Assembly: GCA_020851885.1 (NCBI GenBank)
Contig: JADZBW010000169.1
Location: forward strand, 1-7,824
Length of the DNA stretch: 7,824 bases
From: Fimbriimonadaceae bacterium
Lineage (GTDB): Bacteria; Armatimonadota; Fimbriimonadia; Fimbriimonadales; Fimbriimonadaceae
Direction of reading: 5' to 3'
Shown: piece by piece, positions 6,937 through 7,824 of the stretch
Numbering within the stretch: the stretch's first letter is position 1
Layout: each line of letters starts with the position of its first letter
Position numbers and translations under genes: made by a program
Notes under the pieces: model-generated
What the model saw: the letters and a program-made list of their open reading frames with translations, nothing else
Databases searched by the model: none
Told to the model about the DNA's origin: nothing

Positions 6937-7161
6937 TTAGCCAGCCTTCTTGGTCGACTTAGCCGTGTGATGATGATGAGGGGCAGTGAACATCCGCGCG
7001 AACCAATTGGCTTTGTGTCGCTTGGAAGTCGTGGACTTGGCCGGGGCAGACTTGGTAACGGCCGGTTTGGTCTTAACTGGCTTGCCGGAAGACTGTGCGA
7101 AGGCAGCGGTCATGCCGATCGCCAATGCAAGGGCGACGGTGAGTTTTAAGATCGACTTCAT
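6937..7161 (-). CDS. Small secreted cationic protein with His cluster
   Basis: The 74-aa product has a clear signal peptide (MKSILKLTVALALAIGMTAA, then FA, cleavage before Gln23). The mature form of about 52 residues has 10 Lys, 2 Arg, 5 His and no Asp or Glu. It is rich in Pro, Ala, Ser and Thr. A short hydrophobic/aromatic patch NWFARMF (52-58) precedes HHHH (62-65). I do not recognise a family. The ATG (7159-7161) has a good Shine-Dalgarno, AGGAGA (7167-7172), five nucleotides upstream. The upstream neighbour on the same strand also encodes a secreted Lys-rich protein with a similar AQ-x-GKP start after the signal peptide, which suggests two related envelope or extracellular polycations. 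Possible roles include binding of anionic polymer or surface, metal binding through His, or a structural role; none is shown by the sequence. Confidence 0.8.
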   Translation of the reverse strand: MKSILKLTVALALAIGMTAAFAQSSGKPVKTKPAVTKSAPAKSTTSKRHKANWFARMFTAPHHHHTAKSTKKAG

Positions 7162-7169
7162 GGAAATCT

Positions 7170-7231
7170 CCTAAACGGATGACTGGGCCAGGGACAGGTC
7201 CCTGGCCGGTGGACGATCATCTTGGTTTAGG
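7170..7231 (-). promoter_or_regulatory. Nested stem-loop leader overlapping the RBS of the 74-aa protein gene
   Basis: On the minus strand three nested complementary pairs lie upstream of the start: an outer CCTAAAC/GTTTAGG (7225-7231 with 7170-7176), a middle GATGA/TCATC, and an inner GGCCAGGGAC/GTCCCTGGCC (7198-7207 with 7186-7195; its 2-nt centre means the tip must open to a tetraloop). The 3' strand of the outer stem includes the AGG of the AGGAGA Shine-Dalgarno. This could be a translational control element, an RNA-stability hairpin or a REP-like palindrome. No riboswitch family is recognised. Confidence 0.5.
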
Positions 7232-7297
7232 TTCCCGGCGGAGCTAGGTCGGAGGAGAGCCTGAGACGCCGAGTCATTTGGAATGGGGTTCGGTTTC

Positions 7298-7744
7298 TCA
7301 TCGTCGATTCACCACCTTTCCAGCCTTGCTCACCAAACGCTTCTTGGCAACCGCCTTACGAGCGCGATGCGACTTGTGGTGTCGATGCTTTGCCGCCCGC
7401 TTGGACGACGTGGAGTGCTTCGAGATAGACTTTGCCGTCGATTGACCTGAGCGAGGACGTGGCGAATGAACCGCCGCCTTCTTCGACTTCGGCTTGGCGG
7501 CTTCTTTGGCAGGCGCGCTCTTCTTCGAAGCGGTCTTGGCCTTGACCGCCTTGACCGTCGCCGGCTTCTTCTTGGCAACCTTGACGAGGCTTGCTTTGTG
7601 GGACTTCTTGTGGCCGAGGGTCTGCTTCGCCGCAGGCTTCTTGGCCTGGTTGGGGGCTGTGGCAGGTTTCCCTTGCGCCATTGCTGTGGTGAACAGGGTC
7701 GCGCCCAGAACCAGGGTCGCGAAAACGGTAATGAATCGTTTCAT
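7298..7744 (-). CDS. Secreted Lys/Ala-rich polycationic (histone H1-like composition) protein
   Basis: The 148-aa protein starts at ATG 7742-7744. A GGAGG Shine-Dalgarno (7749-7753) supports this start over an in-frame codon at 7793-7795. A signal peptide (MKRFITVFATLVLGATLFTT, then AMA, cleavage before Gln24) precedes a mature 125-residue chain with 31 Lys, 9 Arg, 8 His, 24 Ala and only one acidic residue (Glu71). It has no Cys, Trp, Tyr or Phe. The composition and short repetitive pieces such as AKPKSKK and KKPATVKAVKAK resemble the tails of histone H1-like proteins, but the signal peptide argues against a nucleoid role. 28 of 31 mature Lys codons are AAG. It is likely disordered. It may bind anionic envelope polymers, extracellular DNA or polysaccharide; this is inference. 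A weak match to any Lys-rich tail protein would not be informative, as composition alone gives such hits. Confidence 0.8.
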   Translation of the reverse strand: MKRFITVFATLVLGATLFTTAMAQGKPATAPNQAKKPAAKQTLGHKKSHKASLVKVAKKKPATVKAVKAKTASKKSAPAKEAAKPKSKKAAVHSPRPRSGQSTAKSISKHSTSSKRAAKHRHHKSHRARKAVAKKRLVSKAGKVVNRR

Positions 7745-7783
7745 GTTTCCTCCGAAACTCTTGCGAGCGCACGATTGCACTCT

Positions 7784-7812
7784 AAAAACGAGCAACCCAT
7801 TCCCATTGCTCG
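7784..7812 (-). terminator. Intrinsic terminator of an upstream minus-strand gene
   Basis: On the minus strand a 7-bp stem CGAGCAA (7812-7806) and TTGCTCG (7795-7789) with a 10-nt loop is followed directly by TTTTT (7788-7784). This is a standard intrinsic terminator layout. It would end a transcript from a minus-strand gene to the right of the window, or attenuate transcription into the Lys-rich gene 40 nt further on. Confidence 0.55.
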
Positions 7813-7824
7813 GTGTTCCCGGAA

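Noticed and set aside
7330..7578. Arg-rich open frames inside the Lys-rich gene
   Set aside because: Frame-shifted readings of AAG/GCC-rich codons; no signal peptide or RBS, unlike the chosen frame.

Overview
The window is a moderately GC-rich bacterial chromosomal segment. It holds one 3'-partial gene on the plus strand (1-563) and seven genes on the minus strand, convergent with it. There is no sign of phage, transposon, CRISPR, tRNA or rRNA. Several minus-strand products carry signal peptides, and one carries a c-type haem motif, so the organism probably has an envelope with a periplasm or equivalent. The gene types (single-haem exported protein, Asp/Gly/Tyr solenoid plus HEAT repeats, ApgM-like protein, exported Lys/Ala-rich proteins) remind me of environmental phyla such as Armatimonadota (Fimbriimonadia), Acidobacteriota or Planctomycetota. 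That placement is from memory of similar proteins and is not secure.

Layout. Positions 3-563 (+) are the C-terminal part of a zinc-ribbon/helicase-annotated membrane protein ending in one transmembrane helix. A 160-bp convergent spacer follows. On the minus strand, in transcription order from the right: an apparent intrinsic terminator for an upstream gene outside the window (7784-7812); a secreted 148-aa polycationic Lys/Ala-rich protein (7298-7744); a structured leader (7170-7231) and a second secreted small cationic protein with a His cluster (6937-7161); a hairpin (6900-6928); then a tight five-gene run. That run is an exported CxxCH protein with a thioredoxin-like domain (6128-6862), an ApgM-like phosphoglycerate mutase homologue that seems to have lost its metal ligands (5000-6100), an 878-aa exported protein with 12 tandem Asp-Gly-Asp-Tyr repeats and a C-terminal HEAT-type region (2343-4979), a DUF6265 protein (1883-2356), and carA (724-1830).

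How they fit together. carA is the only gene with a clear metabolic role: the glutaminase subunit of carbamoyl-phosphate synthase, for pyrimidine and arginine synthesis. No carB is next to it. At least four of the seven minus-strand products look exported, so the upstream part of the cluster is envelope-directed. The cluster does not match any named system I recognise. The points most worth a second look are the catalytically degenerate ApgM homologue, the regular solenoid repeat, the pair of exported histone-H1-like polycations, and the nested stem-loop that takes in part of the ribosome binding site of the 74-aa protein.
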